From assembly GCF_027744825.2 (NCBI RefSeq), contig NC_071334.1, forward strand, positions 35,185,937-35,249,936: a stretch of DNA of 64,000 nt. Direction: 5' to 3'. A program made the translations under genes and the position numbers. This DNA comes from Synchiropus splendidus. Its lineage: Eukaryota > Chordata > Actinopteri > Syngnathiformes > Callionymidae. Below are positions 61,933-64,000 of the stretch, piece after piece (the first letter of the stretch is position 1; every line of letters starts with the position of its first letter). The notes beneath the pieces are model-generated. The model was not told the DNA's origin. It saw nothing but the letters and a program-made list of their open reading frames with translations, and searched no databases.

Positions 61933-62074
61933 ATGGATAAGTTGTTCCGAGCTGCGATCATGGGTCCACCAGGATCCGGAAAAGGAACGATATCCAAGAG
62001 GATCGCGCAAAGTTTTGGGCTCCAGTATCTGTCCAGTGGTCACTTTCTGCGGGAGTGCATTGCAGCGAACACAG
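61933..62074 (+). CDS. ak4: ak4 coding exon 1
   Basis: Start ATG in ggacatgg context. Contains the P-loop GPPGSGKGT, then RIAQSFGLQYLSSGHFLRE. Donor gtaaga after 62074. The N-terminus has the LFRA basic/hydrophobic start that in AK3 and AK4 serves as an uncleaved mitochondrial signal. Confidence 0.95.
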
Positions 62075-63508
62075 GTAAGATGCAGTTCCTCAACGGAGCT
62101 GCAGGGAGAGAGAGAGACGCCATGTTCACTGTGTAATTTGAGATCATTAAACGACCGCTAAACTTCAGCTCTGACTGTTTACGTGAGAAGAGGGTCACGC
62201 GGCTCCTGACCATTTCAATGATTACACTTTTGACTCGATTCATCAGTAACCTCTTGGTCTTGGATGGTAAACTGGTGGCCACACATTTCTATTCAGTGGT
62301 CGTTGACAGCATGGCCAGTAGGTAGAATCTCAAGTTGTCTCGAGTCATGGAGTTGGTCAGTTATTAACGTTTGAATCTCGTCTTTAATACTTGTACTGTC
62401 ATGGCAATGATTTGGACGTAACTGTGTGACAACTACACAGAAATGTGAATCCACAGGTCACCACTGCATTGCTTCAAATATTGCTGTGTCTGAGGTCTGG
62501 CAGTAAAGAGGTCTAGATGTCCTCCAAAGGAGAGACATAATCGCCATCCCGCTGGGTCTGCTCCTGGGTCTCCTCCCAGTCGAGCAGTGGTTTTACTCCC
62601 AGTCTCTTCTGACGAATGGGCTTGAGTCTCTGCAAGAGAGTACAGGCTCTCGAAAAAGAAAATCCATTTCAGCTCAGAGCATCCCGCAGTATGACCCCTG
62701 AACCATTTCGACGTGTGCCATCTCAAGTTTGTCAAACGTTTCAAATAGTGATCCTGAATCAGTATAGCATGAATAGTTCATGGTGGTGTTTTTACAGTGT
62801 ACTGGAAGGGAATAAAACAAAGTGGAAAACGCTAAGTTTTATAACAACAAGAGAAATTTGAATATTTGCAGTAACCAATTCCTCAACGTCCAAGCCTTGT
62901 GGAAAAAAAAGAAGCTTATCGTGACATGAAAGGTTGTGAACAATGACACTGGAATTCATGACCAAAAGCTAGAAATTGGTGAGTTATTATCATTAGCGTG
63001 AAGTGTCATACTTTCAGCAGAAAGAGTCTTACAGCTGGCCGCTGGCCTTGGATAGGCAAAGATGTACTGTAGAGTTATCTTAGTAACGCATGTCCCCAGT
63101 CATCTGGTGCCATGTTTGCTTGCAGCTAGCTTCAAGACTTTTGTCACAGCTACACAATAACGTTGCAAGGTAGTTAGGCCATGGCTGCTACACAAGACAG
63201 ACACGTGGGGTGCAAGTACGGATTTGCTCTGAAAGAAATGTCTTAGGGAAGAGAATGTCTGGTTGTTATCTACTTTTGAAACATTAGATAGCGTTTTCAG
63301 TATATCTGCTTTCTGCTCTTGAAGATGTTTTCATTCCTTATCTCCCAACACACACTTCAACAAGCTGCATCCATGCACTGTGTGTCAGAACCAGGTCTGC
63401 AGGTGAAGACCTACGTGGAGAGAGGAATGCTGGTACCAGATCTCGTGATGACCCGACTGATGCTGCCCCGACTGGAGGAGCTGAGTGGCCACAGTTGGCT
63501 ACTGGACG
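61933..63508 (+). CDS. ak4: ak4, adenylate kinase 4 (3' partial; first two coding exons)
   Basis: Mitochondrial-matrix nucleoside monophosphate kinase (AMP plus ATP or GTP; weak activity in mammals and linked to stress responses). Exons 61933-62074 (ATG, 47 codons plus one base) and 63389-63508 (phase 1 in, phase 1 out) give 87 residues; the human protein has 223. MDKLFRAAIMGPPGSGKGT has the Walker A loop at residues 11-19. SSGHFLRE at 34-41 is the AK4 form of the AMP-site helix (AK3 has SSGDLLRD). The second exon reads TYVERGMLVPDLVMTRLM and ends HSWLLDG before the usual FPRT. The lid and C-terminus lie beyond the right edge. Confidence 0.95.
62075..63388 (+). other. ak4: ak4 first coding intron
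   Basis: 1.3 kb with no recognised exon or transposon. Confidence 0.6.
63389..63508 (+). CDS. ak4: ak4 coding exon 2
   Basis: Acceptor tgtgtcag, donor gtgaga. Reads EPGLQVKTYVERGMLVPDLV then MTRLMLPRLEELSGHSWLLD, aligning without gaps to human EVGEMAKQYIEKSLLVPDHV. An acceptor 6 nt later would drop two aligned residues. Confidence 0.93.
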
Positions 63509-64000
63509 GTGAGAGATGTTTTTGTTTTGGGGATCATGGAGTCTTTTGTCTCTCCTAAAATTGTGTTGTTCATTCGTGAGCACTGTTCAGAGAAGCTGAT
63601 TGGCTGACCCAGATTCCACCCCTAAACTCTTGTGTTGCCCACATCTGCACCCAACATCTGTTAGTAGTTTACTCTGAGGGGCTGAACACAGTAACTGCAG
63701 CTCAGCATGGGAGAAATGGAAGTAACTTCGATTTTGCTGTCTTGATGCATCTTACTCCGCTATCACTTCCAGTGTTGCCAATACTGCAGTCATACTGCTA
63801 CTATTGCTAGCATTGTCACTACTACATCCACTGTTAGAACTGAATTTGTTAGCACTACTATTTTGTTCAGTGTTACTACTGATATTATTTCCCTATATTC
63901 ATTCTTTCTGCTACTACTATTACTACTACTCCCGTTACTCCCACTGTCACCTTTATTACTACAACGAAATCAACAATAGTTACTATTAAAACTGTGACTA
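63509..64000 (+). repeat. ak4 intron with degenerate ACT trinucleotide repeat
   Basis: From about 63780 to the window end the sequence is a diverged tactac/ctactatt trinucleotide array. The intron continues beyond the edge. Confidence 0.6.

Noticed and set aside
63391..63394. Alternative ak4 acceptor (ccag) 6 nt downstream
   Set aside because: It would remove two residues that align with human AK4. The upstream cag gives a gap-free match, though minor use is possible.

Overview
The window is vertebrate nuclear DNA and almost certainly comes from a teleost (bony) fish. It contains intron-containing genes with GT-AG splice sites, long TA and TG microsatellites, fish-type LINE and hAT debris, and three genes whose order matches the human 1p31 block RAVER2 - JAK1 - AK4. 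The species cannot be named from the sequence alone. Genes and introns are compact: the jak1 coding part spans 17 kb.

Layout. (1) Bases 1-24,812, + strand: raver2, an RNA-binding PTB-partner protein. Its first exon(s) lie left of the window. Fourteen coding exons are visible (3998-24,812), giving 730 residues from inside RRM1 to the stop codon. (2) Bases 24,813-31,629: tail-to-tail region between raver2 and jak1. It holds the two 3' UTRs, a 96-bp TA tract, a decayed LINE reverse-transcriptase fragment, a TG tract and a non-autonomous hAT element with an intact 8-bp target duplication. (3) Bases 31,630-48,603, - strand: jak1, the complete coding region of 24 exons and 1,160 residues (FERM, SH2, pseudokinase, kinase). 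A non-coding first exon ends at 54,226, with a promoter just above it. (4) Bases about 54,560-61,880: intergenic. It contains an uncharacterised ORF, a 398-bp element with inverted arms and a zinc-finger-like gag fragment, a pair of perfect CRE sites, a possible distal first exon on the - strand and a 179-bp TA tract. (5) Bases 61,933-63,508 onward, + strand: the first two coding exons of ak4 (mitochondrial-type adenylate kinase 4). The gene runs out of the window on the right.

All reading frames were joined by hand. Every junction keeps phase, and the encoded proteins align end to end with human RAVER2, JAK1 and AK4 as I remember them, so the exon calls are strong. UTR ends, promoters, transposon family names and regulatory motifs are weaker and are scored accordingly. 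The three genes are not known to form one pathway; their adjacency is conserved vertebrate synteny. I found no clearly new biological system. The most interesting leads are the Tyr/Gln-rich exons in raver2, a possible distal jak1 first exon that is in frame with the jak1 start, the small inverted-arm retroelement, and a near-perfect 50-bp palindrome inside a 106-bp jak1 intron.
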